Assembly (NCBI GenBank): GCA_963786225.1
Contig: CAWAYQ010000032.1
Location: forward strand, 372,001-436,000
From: Flaviflagellibacter sp963786225
GTDB taxonomy: Bacteria; Pseudomonadota; Alphaproteobacteria; Rhizobiales; Methylopilaceae
Direction: 5' to 3'
Length of the DNA: 64,000 nucleotides
Part shown: positions 1 to 8,195 of the stretch, piece after piece
How the letters are laid out: each line of letters begins with the position of its first letter
Numbering within the stretch: position 1 is the first letter of the stretch
Notes under the pieces: generated by a model
The model's database searches: none
Told to the model about the DNA's origin: nothing
Seen by the model: only the letters and a program-made list of their open reading frames with translations
Position numbers and translations under genes: made by a program

Positions 1-157
1 CTGCTCCGACGAGCGCATTCTCGGCATGCTGAAAAGCTTCTCCGACGAGGAGAAGCGCGACATGATCGACGATGACGGACAGATCAACGTGACCTGCGAA
101 TTCTGCTCGACGAAATACGTCGTCGCGCCGAGCAAGATCGGCATCGAGCCGAATTGA
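1..157 (+). CDS. hslO: Hsp33 redox-regulated chaperone, C-terminal end (partial)
   Basis: Only the last 51 codons lie in the window; the gene begins before base 1. Hsp33 is a cytosolic holdase activated by oxidation, which releases a zinc ion held by four cysteines in the C-terminal redox switch. Visible are a Cys followed by SDER (the second Cys of the first CxC pair) and, about 30 residues on, a CEFC pair. The linker between them is rich in Asp and Glu (FSDEEKRDMIDDDGQ), and the CxxC is followed by the family-typical short tail. The stop TGA is at 155-157. The N-terminal substrate-binding part cannot be seen. Confidence 0.88.
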   Translation, partial: CSDERILGMLKSFSDEEKRDMIDDDGQINVTCEFCSTKYVVAPSKIGIEPN

Positions 158-392
158 GCTTTCTTTCCCTCCCCCTTAGTGGGGAGGGCCGACGAGCACG
201 AAGCGCTCCGGGGTGGGGGTGCGTCCCGAAACGGATGAGCGCCAACATCGTGCTTGCCCTCACCCCGGTCGCGTGACCGCGACTCGACCCTCTCCCGCTT
301 CGCAGGAGAGGGATTACCCCACCCGCTCGCACGTCGTGCGAGTCGGCCCTTCCCCATTCAGGGGAGGGAGGGGCCGCCCTCGCCCGCAGCTA
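158..392. repeat. Hairpin-rich intergenic repeat mosaic
   Basis: No gene is seen here. The stretch is packed with short inverted repeats: 167-174/181-188 (CCCTCCCC/GGGGAGGG), 268-273/278-283 (GTCGCG/CGCGAC), 288-295/305-312 (CCCTCTCC/GGAGAGGG), 326-332/336-342 (CTCGCAC/GTGCGAG) and 347-355/361-368 (CCTTCCCC with GGGGAGGG). Such nested hairpins are characteristic of dispersed palindromic elements in Rhizobiales genomes. The first may also terminate hslO transcription, although no T-run follows. Family membership would need a genome-wide comparison. Confidence 0.6.
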
Positions 393-1685
393 CTAAATGT
401 CCGGCGCGTCCCGAGGCGCCGGTTGGGTTATCAGCCGCGCTCCGCGTCCGAAGGTCAGGTAGGACCACAGCCAGTCCAGCGACACCGACATCCGATTCCT
501 GAAATCGATCAGGAAGAAGATGTGCACGAGCCCCCAGAACAGCCACGCGATCGTGCCCCAAAGCCTGACCCGGCCGAGATCGACCACGGCTTCGCTTCGT
601 CCGATGGTCGCCAGATTGCCCTGATCCCTGTAACGGAAGCGCACCGTGGTCGATTTCGGCTTGCCGGTTATGCGGGCGGAAATCAGCCCCGCCACGAATG
701 ATCCCTGCTGTTTTGCCGCCGGGGCCACACCCGGAACCGGAGCGCCGTTGTCCATGAAGACGGCGGCTGTGTCCCCGACGACGAACACGTTCGGCAGGCC
801 GGGCACGGAGAGATCCGGCTCGACTATAACGCGTCCGGCCCCGTCCTGCCGGGCGCCGAGCCATTCGGCAGCGGACGAGGCCCGGACACCGGCCGCCCAG
901 ATGATGGTGCGGCAGGGAATGTGTTCTGCGCCGAGTTCAATCCGGTCCGCGCGGCACTCCGTCACCATGCTTCCGGTGCGCACGGTGACGCCGAGCCGTT
1001 CCAGCCCTTGCAGAGCTTTCTCCGAGAGCTTTTCCGGCATGCTGGGCAGTATTCTCGGCCCGGCCTCGACTAGGATGACGCGCGAACGAGACGTATCGAT
1101 ATTTCTGAATTCGTGCTTCAGCGTGCGGAAAGCCAGTTCCGCGATCGAGCCCGCCATTTCGACGCCGGTGGGACCGCCGCCCACAATACAGAATGTCAGG
1201 AGGGCCTCGCGGTCTTCGTCCGTACGCGCGATCTCGGCGCGCTCGAAGGCGCCGAGGATGCGGCGTCGGATATTGGTGGCGTCCTCCAGGGATTTCAGCC
1301 CCGGCGCGATCTTGCGCCAGTCGTCGCGGCCGAAATAGGCATGCGAGGCGCCGGAGGCGATGATCAGATAATCATAAGGGATCGAACCCGCCTCGCGTGT
1401 CATGACATGCGAAGCCGCGGTGTCGATGCGGGTTACCTCGTCGAGGATAACGCGCGTGTTCTTCTGGTTGCGTAGGATGTAGCGGATCGGCTGTGCGACC
1501 TGCGCCGGCGACAATGCGGCCGTTGCGACCTGATAGAGCAACGGCTGGAACAGATGATGGTTGCGCCGGTCGATCAAGGTGATCTCGGCGTCGGCTTTGC
1601 GGAGCTTCTGCGCCGCCGTCAATCCGCCGAAGCCGCCGCCGATGATAACGATGCGCGGGAGAGCGGGGCTGGCAACAGGATCCAT
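393..1685 (-). CDS. ndh: Type II NADH dehydrogenase (NDH-2, FAD-dependent)
   Basis: A 430-residue flavoprotein that would oxidise NADH and reduce quinone without pumping protons, attached to the inner face of the membrane. An N-terminal FAD dinucleotide fold (VIIGGGFGG, near residues 13-21) is followed by a central NADH fold (CIVGGGPTGVEMA), then the FAD-closing motif FVVGDTA. The hydrophobic C-terminal stretch (WGTIAWLFWGLVHIFFLI) fits the family membrane anchor. I chose the ATG at 1685 because GGAAG lies six bases upstream; a GTG at 1757 would add 24 residues that do not look like family sequence. It stands alone between two hairpin-rich spacers. Confidence 0.85.
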   Translation of the reverse strand: MDPVASPALPRIVIIGGGFGGLTAAQKLRKADAEITLIDRRNHHLFQPLLYQVATAALSPAQVAQPIRYILRNQKNTRVILDEVTRIDTAASHVMTREAGSIPYDYLIIASGASHAYFGRDDWRKIAPGLKSLEDATNIRRRILGAFERAEIARTDEDREALLTFCIVGGGPTGVEMAGSIAELAFRTLKHEFRNIDTSRSRVILVEAGPRILPSMPEKLSEKALQGLERLGVTVRTGSMVTECRADRIELGAEHIPCRTIIWAAGVRASSAAEWLGARQDGAGRVIVEPDLSVPGLPNVFVVGDTAAVFMDNGAPVPGVAPAAKQQGSFVAGLISARITGKPKSTTVRFRYRDQGNLATIGRSEAVVDLGRVRLWGTIAWLFWGLVHIFFLIDFRNRMSVSLDWLWSYLTFGRGARLITQPAPRDAPDI

Positions 1686-1770
1686 GGTCGACTTCCGCAC
1701 GAGCCCCCGGTCGATGTTGGCATTCCCGGTTAGGGCAGGCAAGGAAAGCTTCGACACGAAGTGAGGCGCT

Positions 1771-1857
1771 CTCCCTCCCCCAAGCCAAGTCGGGTTTACC
1801 CGACTTGGCCATTAGAGGCTGAACTCGGGAACACCCGAGTTCAGATGGGGAGGGAAC
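1771..1857. repeat. Nested double-hairpin repeat
   Basis: The spacer between the NDH-2 start and the argE end contains two strong stems: 1784-1795/1798-1809 (12 bp, core CCAAGTCGGGT) and 1819-1829/1834-1844 (11 bp, core CTGAACTCGGG with loop AACA). Both are enclosed by complementary outer arms (CCCTCCCC at about 1773-1780 and GGGGAGGG at about 1847-1854). The outer arm shares sequence with the first hairpin of the 158-392 repeat, so both spacers probably carry the same repeat family. There is no U-tract, so termination is uncertain. Confidence 0.6.
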
Positions 1858-1858
1858 G

Positions 1859-3019
1859 CTAGCCCCGCAACTCTTCGATCAGCCGCTTCAAAAACGCCTC
1901 GCCCGCGGCAAGCTGGCTGAGCTCGATGAATTCATCCGGCGCGTGCGCCTGGTCGATGCTGCCAGGCCCGCACACCACGGTCGCCAGTCCCGCACGCTGG
2001 AACGAGCCGGCTTCCGTCGCATACGCCACCGTCGCGGTGCTGTTCGAGCCCGCGAGGCGCATCGCGATCTTCTCCGCTTCCGAACCGGGATCGGGCGCGA
2101 GCGCGGGTGCGACGAGCCAACGCTTGATGTCGATGGTCAATTCAGGGGCCGTCTCGCGCATTTTCGCAAGCACAGGCCCTTCCGCCAATGTAACGACGCG
2201 TTCGATCGCGGCGTCGACATCGCAACCCGGCACGCCGCGCAGGCTGAACTCGATCATGCATGTCTCGGCGACGATGTTGTGCGCGGTGCCGCCCTGAATC
2301 CGGCCGATGTTCAGGGTCGAGTAGGGTGGGGTGAAACGTCCGGTCGGGTCGCCGGCGTCCTGGAACTCCTGCTTGATCTTCACAAGTTCCGCCATGATCT
2401 CCTCGGCGGCGAAGATCGCGCTTGCGCCGAGATGGGGCAGGCTGGAATGGGCGGCGCGGCCGTTGATCGTCATGCGCACGCCGGCAATGGACAGATGCGC
2501 GTCGACCACTTCCATCCGGGTCGGCTCGCCGACGATCACGGCGTCGGGCCTCTGCCATGCGATTCCCAGTTCGCGCAGCGCATGCGCCACACCGTCCATG
2601 CTGGTTTCTTCGTCATAGGTCAGCACGATCTGCACCGGCCGCTTCAGCGGCATGGCAAGGAACGCCGGGACCGCGGCGAGCACCAGGGCGATGAAGCCCT
2701 TCATGTCGCAGGAGCCGCGCGCATAGAGCTTCCCGTCGCGCTCATCGAGCGTGAAGGGATCGCTGGCCCAGGTCTGCCCCGTTACCGGCACGACATCGGT
2801 GTGCGCCGAAAGCGCTATGGCGGGCATGTCGTCCGGGCCGATCCGGGCAAACAGCAAAGCCTTGTCGCCGGCCTCGTCGGGCGCGATCACAGGCTCGACG
2901 CCGAGCGCAACAAGATAGTCGCGCACCCATTCGATCAGAGCGAGATTGGAATTCCTGCTCGTCGTGTCGAAGGCGACGAGCTTTTCCAGAATGGCTATGA
3001 CTTCCGGCGCGGGTCTCAT
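1859..3019 (-). CDS. argE: Acetylornithine deacetylase (M20 metallopeptidase family)
   Basis: A 386-residue cytosolic enzyme of the M20A/ArgE family, which hydrolyses N-acetylornithine to ornithine and acetate with a two-metal centre. The ligands are visible in order: H73 in SAHTD, D105 in GSCDMKG, the catalytic/ligand pair E137-E138 in YDEETS, E165 in VGEPT, and the final His in DQAHAPDEF near residue 360. The dimerisation (lid) domain lies between about 175 and 290. Length and motif order match ArgE, but M20 relatives such as DapE or other acyl-amino-acid deacylases cannot be fully excluded. It ends close to trkH on the same strand (six-base gap). Confidence 0.82.
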   Translation of the reverse strand: MRPAPEVIAILEKLVAFDTTSRNSNLALIEWVRDYLVALGVEPVIAPDEAGDKALLFARIGPDDMPAIALSAHTDVVPVTGQTWASDPFTLDERDGKLYARGSCDMKGFIALVLAAVPAFLAMPLKRPVQIVLTYDEETSMDGVAHALRELGIAWQRPDAVIVGEPTRMEVVDAHLSIAGVRMTINGRAAHSSLPHLGASAIFAAEEIMAELVKIKQEFQDAGDPTGRFTPPYSTLNIGRIQGGTAHNIVAETCMIEFSLRGVPGCDVDAAIERVVTLAEGPVLAKMRETAPELTIDIKRWLVAPALAPDPGSEAEKIAMRLAGSNSTATVAYATEAGSFQRAGLATVVCGPGSIDQAHAPDEFIELSQLAAGEAFLKRLIEELRG

Positions 3020-3025
3020 ATCTCT

Positions 3026-4477
3026 TTATGGACGCCAGAAGCGCGGAAGGAAAAGGATAAGCAGCGTAAAAATTTCGAGACGTCCGAGCAGCATGGCCAG
3101 CGACAGCAGCCAAAGCGCCGGTTCGCTCAGGGAAGAGTAGTTTCCGACAGGTCCGATCAGCGGTCCGAGACCCGGTCCGGCATTGGCCAGATTGGCCGCG
3201 ACCGCCGAAAGCGCCGTGCGGAAATCGAGGCCCGTGGCGCCGATGCCGAGCGTCAGCAGCGCGAACGCCAGGAAATAGACGAGGAAGAAGGTCGTGACCG
3301 AGCGCACCACATCGTCCGGCAGCGTGCGCCCCTCGAAGATCAGCGGGAACACGCCGTTCGGGTAAAGCATGCGCCGCATCTGCTGCGCCACCGCCTTGCC
3401 GGCGATGAGAAAACGCAGAACCTTGATGCCGCCCGCCGGAGAGCCCGTGCACCCGCCGACGAACATCAGAAGCAGGAACAGGATGTCGGTGAACGGGCCC
3501 CAGGTCGCGTAATCCTGCGTCGCCAGTCCCGTGGTCGAGATCAGGCTCACGACATGGAAGGCCGATAGCCGAAGCGCCGTCCCTCCCGAAGCGATGCCGC
3601 GCAGTTCCAGATAGATCCACAGCAGCACAGTCGCGGCCGCGACGATCGCGAAGAACAGCCGGACCTCGGAACTGCGCCACAGGCGGCCCGGCCGGCCGCG
3701 GATTGCATGTATGTACATAACAAACGGCAGGGAGGCTGCGATCATGAACACGATGGCGATCCAGTCCACTGCCGGGCTCTGGAAATAGGCGAACGAGGCA
3801 TCGTAGGCGGCGAAGCCTCCGGCTGCGACGGTCGACATGCCATGCAGCAGTGCATCGAACGGCGTCATGCCGGCCAGCATGAACGCGACGGCGCAGGCCA
3901 CGTTGAGCGCGAGATAGACGCCGAAGATCGAGCCGGCAATCTGGGCCGCGCCCGGAAAGATTTTCTCCGAACGGTCCGAGCTTTCGGCGCGGAACAGCTG
4001 CATGCCGCCGATCCGCAGCATGGGCAGAACGGCGATCGCGATCACGATCACACCGATGCCGCCGTAAAAATGCAAAAGCGCGCGCCAGAGCAGAAGGCCC
4101 GGCGGCAGGTTGTCGAGCCCGGTCAGGACGGTGCCGCCGGTGGTCGTGATGCCGGACGTTGCCTCGAAGAAGGCCTCGGTAAAGTCGAGATCGAGCTCCG
4201 ACCACATGAAGGGAAGCGAGGCAAATCCGGCGAGCGCGATCCAGGACAGTCCGGTCAGGAGAAAGGTCTGGCGGATCGTCAGGCTCACTCGTTCGCCGCT
4301 GCGCCCGGAGGCCCAGAGCCCGCCTCCGATAAAGATCGAAACGCCGCTCGAGGCCGCGAACACCTTCCAGTCCGGGGACCCTACGATGACGTCGGCCGCC
4401 GCCGGCACGATCATCAGCACGCCGAGCAGCGCGACGAAGGCGCCGACAATCATTCTGATGGGACGGAAATCAGGCAC
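3026..4477 (-). CDS. trkH: TrkH-family potassium uptake channel subunit
   Basis: A 483-residue integral inner-membrane protein with ten or so hydrophobic helices and the four selectivity-filter repeats of the Trk/Ktr/HKT superfamily. These are TTTGGTVLTG near 107, STVAAGGFAAYD near 205, STTGLATQDY near 310, and the last pore loop VGGCTGSPAGGIK near 340. It would form the K+-translocating subunit and needs a cytosolic TrkA gate, which is not encoded in the window. It lies directly upstream of the argE-like gene on the same strand. Confidence 0.88.
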   Translation of the reverse strand: MPDFRPIRMIVGAFVALLGVLMIVPAAADVIVGSPDWKVFAASSGVSIFIGGGLWASGRSGERVSLTIRQTFLLTGLSWIALAGFASLPFMWSELDLDFTEAFFEATSGITTTGGTVLTGLDNLPPGLLLWRALLHFYGGIGVIVIAIAVLPMLRIGGMQLFRAESSDRSEKIFPGAAQIAGSIFGVYLALNVACAVAFMLAGMTPFDALLHGMSTVAAGGFAAYDASFAYFQSPAVDWIAIVFMIAASLPFVMYIHAIRGRPGRLWRSSEVRLFFAIVAAATVLLWIYLELRGIASGGTALRLSAFHVVSLISTTGLATQDYATWGPFTDILFLLLMFVGGCTGSPAGGIKVLRFLIAGKAVAQQMRRMLYPNGVFPLIFEGRTLPDDVVRSVTTFFLVYFLAFALLTLGIGATGLDFRTALSAVAANLANAGPGLGPLIGPVGNYSSLSEPALWLLSLAMLLGRLEIFTLLILFLPRFWRP

Positions 4478-4540
4478 GGTTTATCCGGGCGGGCGGGAGG
4501 CGGACCTTAGCCGAGCCGGGAAGAAGGTGAAACGCCGCTT

Positions 4541-4933
4541 TCAGTGAACGACGCGTCGTTCATCCGCGCTGTCGAGCGAGAACGCCGGCACCGTGACGTG
4601 GAAGCTTTCGCCTTCGTCCGTGACCATGACGTAGTACCCGTCCATGAAGCCAGACGGCGTCGTGAGCGGAACACCGCTCGTATAGGAGAAGCTGTCGCCG
4701 GGCGTCAGCACCGGCTGTTCGCCGACGACGCCCGGTCCCTCGACTTCCTGCACACGGCCGGCGCCGTCAGTGATGCGCCAGTAGCGCGACATCAGCTGGA
4801 CGGTCTCAGCGCCCAGGTTTTCGATCACGATCGAATAGGCCCACACGAAATGGGACTTCTCGGGCGCCAATTCCTTCATCAGGAATTTCGGCGTCACCTT
4901 GATCTGAACGTCGCGGGTCGTGGCCTGGTACAT
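4541..4933 (-). CDS. apaG: ApaG domain protein
   Basis: A 130-residue protein made of one ApaG (DUF525) fibronectin-III-like fold. Visible family features include the central YSIVIENLG...VQLMSRYWRITD strand pair, the PGVVGEQPVLTPGDSFSYTSG loop region and the closing MDGYYVMV. ApaG has been linked to Co2+/Mg2+ tolerance, but its biochemical role is unsettled. The start at MYQATT (ATG at 4933) fits related proteins; an ATG at 4969 would add 12 residues. A TATAAT-like element is present just upstream at 4939-4946 on the minus strand. The gene follows metZ on the same strand. Confidence 0.85.
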   Translation of the reverse strand: MYQATTRDVQIKVTPKFLMKELAPEKSHFVWAYSIVIENLGAETVQLMSRYWRITDGAGRVQEVEGPGVVGEQPVLTPGDSFSYTSGVPLTTPSGFMDGYYVMVTDEGESFHVTVPAFSLDSADERRVVH

Positions 4934-4974
4934 GGCTGAATTATATAATCCGTGTTGCGGGGCTGCCATCTGCG

Positions 4975-6174
4975 TCAGATTGCAGCCAACGCGATGGTCA
5001 GATCCTCCGTCAGATCGCCGGCATCTTCCAGCCCGACCGAGAGCCGCAGCATGGCATCGGTGATGCCGAGTTCGGCGCGGGCCTCGGGCGTAAGACGTTG
5101 ATGCGTCGTGGTCGCCGGATGGGTGATCAGGCTCTTCGCGTCACCGAGATTGTTGGTGATCTTCACGATCCCCAACGCCCCGCCGAAGCGGAAAGCTTCA
5201 GCCTTTGCGCCCTTGATGTCGAATGCGACCATGGTCGAACCCGACGTCATCTGGCGCTTCGCAAGCTTCACATCGGGATGATCGTCCCGGAACGGATAAA
5301 GCACGCGCTCGATCTTGGGATGGGTGCCGAGAACGTCGGCGATCTTTGCCGCGCTTTCGGCCTGGCGCTCGACCCGGAGCGCAAGCGTCTCCAGGCCCTT
5401 CAGCATGACCCAGGCGTTGAAGGGCGACAGCGAAGGGCCGGTCTGGCGCAGGAACGTCTGCAGCGGGCCGGTGATGAACTCATTGGAACCGAGCACCACG
5501 CCGCCGAGCGTGCGGCCCTGGCCGTCGATGTGCTTGGTCGCCGAATAGCAGACGATATCGGCGCCCAGCGCGAGCGGCTTCTGGAAGATCGGTGTCGCGA
5601 ACACGTTGTCGACGATGAGCTTGGCGCCGGCCTTGTGCGCGATCTCGGCGATCGCCGTGATGTCGTAGATGTCGAGCGTCGGATTGGTCGGCGTTTCGAG
5701 GAAGAAGGCCTTGGTGTTCGGCTTCACCGCCGCGCGCCAGGCATCGAGATCGCCGCCGTTGACCAGCGTGAACTGGATGCCGAAGCGGGGCGCCAGATCT
5801 TCCACGATGTAGCGGCACGAGCCGAAAAGTGCTTTCGCGGCCACGATATGATCGCCCACGTTCACCCAGCTCAGAAGCGATGCCGTTACGGCCGCCATGC
5901 CGGTCGCGGTGCCGCGTGCGGCCTCCGCGCCCTCCAGCGCCGCCATGCGTGTCTCGAACATGGTGACGGTCGGGTTCGAGAAACGGGAATACTGGAAGCC
6001 CGGGTCGGTGTTGTTGAAGCGGGCCTCGGCCTGCTCCATGGACTCGTAGACATAACCCTGTGTCAGGAACAACGCCTCGGAGGTCTCGCCGAACTGGCTT
6101 CGGAGGGCGCCATCATGCACCGCGATGGTCGCGGGCTTCAATTTGCGGTCGGGCAAAGGAGGTTTCGGTGCCAT
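4975..6174 (-). CDS. metZ: O-succinylhomoserine sulfhydrylase
   Basis: A 399-residue PLP enzyme of the Cys/Met metabolism family that makes homocysteine from O-succinylhomoserine and sulfide in methionine synthesis. The PLP lysine is K214 in SATKHIDGQGR; other fold-type I marks are the YSRFSNPT segment, the LVDNVFATP PLP-binding Asp region and the late TTTHQRL segment that binds substrate carboxylate. The start ATG has GAGGA just upstream. A SAM-II aptamer precedes it, matching the known regulation of metA/metX/metZ in alphaproteobacteria. The metY- and metB-type relatives are alternatives, but sequence and riboswitch context favour MetZ. Confidence 0.9.
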   Translation of the reverse strand: MAPKPPLPDRKLKPATIAVHDGALRSQFGETSEALFLTQGYVYESMEQAEARFNNTDPGFQYSRFSNPTVTMFETRMAALEGAEAARGTATGMAAVTASLLSWVNVGDHIVAAKALFGSCRYIVEDLAPRFGIQFTLVNGGDLDAWRAAVKPNTKAFFLETPTNPTLDIYDITAIAEIAHKAGAKLIVDNVFATPIFQKPLALGADIVCYSATKHIDGQGRTLGGVVLGSNEFITGPLQTFLRQTGPSLSPFNAWVMLKGLETLALRVERQAESAAKIADVLGTHPKIERVLYPFRDDHPDVKLAKRQMTSGSTMVAFDIKGAKAEAFRFGGALGIVKITNNLGDAKSLITHPATTTHQRLTPEARAELGITDAMLRLSVGLEDAGDLTEDLTIALAAI

Positions 6175-6232
6175 GCGGTCCTCGTGTCATACGGGCCGCA
6201 ACGCAAACAGAGGCTAAGCCCTTCGCGCGACG

Positions 6233-6290
6233 GCCTTTTAGCGACTTGTTTTACGTGGCTGCAAGCCGGCCGGCTCAAATCACCACGGGA
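6233..6290 (-). promoter_or_regulatory. SAM-II riboswitch upstream of metZ
   Basis: Read on the minus strand, the leader contains CGTGGTGATTTG, then GCAGCCACG, then ACAAGTCGCTAAAAGG. This matches the compact SAM-II layout: P1 is CGUGG/CCACG (6284-6288 with 6253-6257), and the pseudoknot pairs GAUUUG of the loop with CAAGUC downstream. The conserved GCUAAAAGG tail ends at about 6235. It sits about 60 bases before the metZ ATG. SAM binding in this class lowers expression of the downstream methionine gene. Confidence 0.9.
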
Positions 6291-6354
6291 TAAAGCTGGC
6301 TCTACTCCTCGCCCCGCGTGGCGTCAATCGGGCGCATTTGCTAACGAGCAGGGT

Positions 6355-7488
6355 ATGTTGGACCGTGCACCCATGACGAAAGCCTCAGGCCAGGCTCCTG
6401 GCCAAACTCCAGGCATCGCCCCCGCGCAGGCGATCCGCCAGCTCATCGAGAGCGGCGCGATCAGTCTCGGTGCGCCCGTGCTCGACCGCCAGATCCAGCC
6501 GGCCTCGCTCGATCTCCGCCTCGGAAAGAAGGCCTACCGGGTCCGCGCAAGCTTCCTGCCGGGCCCCGGCCAGACCGTGCGCGAGCGGCTGAACGATGTG
6601 CTGCTGCACGAATTCAGTCTTGAGAACGGCGCGGTGCTGGAAACCGGCTGCGTCTATCTCGTCCCGCTGCTCGAAGGGCTGGCGCTTCCCGAAGGGCTGC
6701 TCGCGGCCACCAATCCGAAAAGCTCGACCGGGCGCCTCGACGTCTTCACCCGGGTCATCGCCGACGGGGTGCGTGGTTTCGATACGGTGCCGGCAGGTTA
6801 CGCCGGGCCGCTCTGGGCCGAGGTCAGCCCGCGCACTTTCCCGGTTCTCGTGCGTACAGGCTCGCGCCTGTCGCAAATTCGCTTCCGGCGCGGCGAGATC
6901 GGGCTTTCCGCCGACGAGATGCGCGCCCTGCAGAAGAAGGAGCGGCTGGTCGACACCGATCAGCCGGATTTGCGCGAGGGCATTTCCGTCACCGTGGATC
7001 TCAAGGGCACAGGCCGCACGCATCGCGTCGGCTACCGCGCCAAGCGCCACGCCGCCGTGATCGACGTCGACAAGGTGAACGGCTACGAGGTCGACGATTT
7101 CTGGGAGCCGGTATCGTCGCGCAACGGCAATCTGATCCTCGACCCCGGCGAATTCTACATCCTCGCTTCGCGTGAAGCGGTGCATGTACCGCCGGATTAC
7201 GCGGCGGAGATGGTGCCGTTCGATCCGCTGGTCGGCGAGTTCCGCGTTCACTATGCGGGCTTCTTCGATCCGGGCTTCGGCCATGTCGGTTCGGGCGGGA
7301 AGGGCTCGCGCGCGGTGCTTGAAGTGCGCAGTCACGAAGTGCCCTTCATTCTCGAACACGGCCAGACGGTTGGACGACTTGTCTATGAACGTCTTTCAGC
7401 TCGGCCCGACACGTTGTACGGGCAGGACCTCGGTTCGAACTATCAGGCGCAAGGTCTTAAACTGTCGAAGCATTTCCGCGTGACCTGA
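6355..7488 (+). CDS. dcd: 2'-deoxycytidine 5'-triphosphate deaminase (two-domain form)
   Basis: A 377-residue enzyme with two tandem dUTPase/dCTP-deaminase-like folds, the long form found in Rhizobiales and relatives. It would deaminate dCTP to dUTP for dTMP synthesis. Family motifs are IQPASLDLRLG near residue 45, NPKSSTGRLDVFTRVI near 120, PVLVRTGSRLSQIRFR near 160, and in the second half FDPLVGEFRVHYAGFFDPGFGH and the nucleotide-binding tail NYQAQGLKLSKHF. Starts at ATG 6355 or ATG 6373 are both in frame and neither has a strong ribosome site. It is divergent from metZ. Confidence 0.88.
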   Translation: MLDRAPMTKASGQAPGQTPGIAPAQAIRQLIESGAISLGAPVLDRQIQPASLDLRLGKKAYRVRASFLPGPGQTVRERLNDVLLHEFSLENGAVLETGCVYLVPLLEGLALPEGLLAATNPKSSTGRLDVFTRVIADGVRGFDTVPAGYAGPLWAEVSPRTFPVLVRTGSRLSQIRFRRGEIGLSADEMRALQKKERLVDTDQPDLREGISVTVDLKGTGRTHRVGYRAKRHAAVIDVDKVNGYEVDDFWEPVSSRNGNLILDPGEFYILASREAVHVPPDYAAEMVPFDPLVGEFRVHYAGFFDPGFGHVGSGGKGSRAVLEVRSHEVPFILEHGQTVGRLVYERLSARPDTLYGQDLGSNYQAQGLKLSKHFRVT

Positions 7489-7510
7489 AGTTCCACGCGA
7501 GGATCAGGAC

Positions 7511-7819
7511 GTGATCTATTTTTCGTTCGCCGTTCTCAGTGTAATGGCTGCGATCAGTCTGGTCGCAGCGCGTCATATCCCGGGGTCACATTTGCCGATG
7601 CAATGGGGGTTTGACGGTCGGTCCGTCCGGTATGCTCCGCGCCTCGTCGTGTTCTCGTTTCCTGTCGTGGTCGGAGCGGCGGCGGTGGCGTTCGTCGCCT
7701 GGCGCCGGGCACTGGAAGGCCCCGTCTGGGTCGTCGCGATTACCGTTCTCGTGGTGCTGCTCGGGCAAGTAGTGCATCTGTTCATGCTGTTTCGCTGGCG
7801 CCGCCGTATCGGGATTTGA
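7511..7819 (+). CDS. Small membrane protein, DUF1648-like
   Basis: A 102-residue protein with three hydrophobic segments (about 1-18, 42-62 and 70-92) and a basic C-terminus. The loop HIPGSHLPMQWGFDGRS resembles the short DUF1648 motif (positional P..W..G), seen in SdpI-type membrane proteins. The start is GTG with GAGGA seven bases upstream. It lies 22 bases after the dCTP deaminase and may be co-transcribed. No function can be assigned. Confidence 0.65.
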   Translation: MIYFSFAVLSVMAAISLVAARHIPGSHLPMQWGFDGRSVRYAPRLVVFSFPVVVGAAAVAFVAWRRALEGPVWVVAITVLVVLLGQVVHLFMLFRWRRRIGI

Positions 7820-7883
7820 CCCGGGCCGCAGGCCTGCCAGAATATGGTTCGCCTTGGGGGAGGCATCCTCAGGAGAACCCACC

Positions 7884-8087
7884 ATGTCAGTCGCCAAGGT
7901 CATCGAAATCACATCCACCTCGACCAAGAGCTTCGAGGACGCCGTCCAGTCGGGCATCGCCCGGGCCTCCAAGACCCTCGACAATGTCGAGGGCGCGTGG
8001 ATCAAGGAGCAGAAGGTTTCCATCAAGGACGGCAAAATCAACGGCTACCGCGTGAATATGATGGTGACGTTCATCATCTCCGACTGA
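7884..8087 (+). CDS. Dodecin family flavin-binding protein
   Basis: A 67-residue protein that matches dodecin: one beta-alpha-beta-beta fold that assembles as a hollow dodecamer storing flavin. The family pattern is clear: VAKVIEITSTSTKSFEDAV, then RASKTLDNVEGAWIKEQKV with the flavin-stacking Trp, then YRVNMMVTFII. AGGAGA seven bases before the ATG supports this start. It stands alone before the tRNA gene. Confidence 0.88.
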   Translation: MSVAKVIEITSTSTKSFEDAVQSGIARASKTLDNVEGAWIKEQKVSIKDGKINGYRVNMMVTFIISD

Positions 8088-8100
8088 TAGAAACCAGACA

Positions 8101-8116
8101 CCTCCGGCAACGGAGG
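8101..8116 (+). terminator. Short hairpin after dodecin gene
   Basis: A perfect six-base stem CCTCCG/CGGAGG with a GCAA tetraloop lies 13 bases after the dodecin stop and directly before the tRNA. There is no following T-run, so it may be a weak terminator or an mRNA 3' stabiliser rather than a classical intrinsic terminator. Confidence 0.35.
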
Positions 8117-8120
8117 CTGA

Positions 8121-8195
8121 GCGGGCGTAGTTCAGAGGTAGAACGTCAGCTTCCCAAGCTGAATGTCGTGGGTTCGATTCCCATCGCCCGCTCCA
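8121..8195 (+). tRNA. tRNA-Gly (CCC anticodon)
   Basis: A complete cloverleaf can be folded. The acceptor is GCGGGCG/CGCCCGC (8121-8127 with 8185-8191), followed by the D arm GTTC/GAAC. The anticodon stem is TCAGC/GCTGA around the loop TTCCCAA (anticodon CCC), and the T arm is GTGGG/CCCAT with loop TTCGATT. The discriminator T is followed by an encoded CCA at 8193-8195. Its 3' end is duplicated at 14262-14287. Confidence 0.93.
8170..8195 (+). repeat. attL-like direct repeat (tRNA-Gly 3' end)
   Basis: These 26 bases of the tRNA T arm, acceptor strand and CCA recur at 14262-14287 with a single mismatch (T8178 versus A14270). A tRNA 3' end is the classical integration target of tyrosine recombinases, and the intact tRNA at this side would be the copy restored by the inserted element. 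Confidence 0.6.

Noticed and set aside
1943..3568. 541-codon plus-strand frame opposite argE and trkH
   Set aside because: It is antisense to two genes with clear catalytic and pore motifs and has no domain of its own.
5098..6354. Long plus-strand frame through the metZ region that continues into the dCTP deaminase
   Set aside because: The first part is antisense to metZ and the SAM-II riboswitch; only the part from 6355 is family-like.
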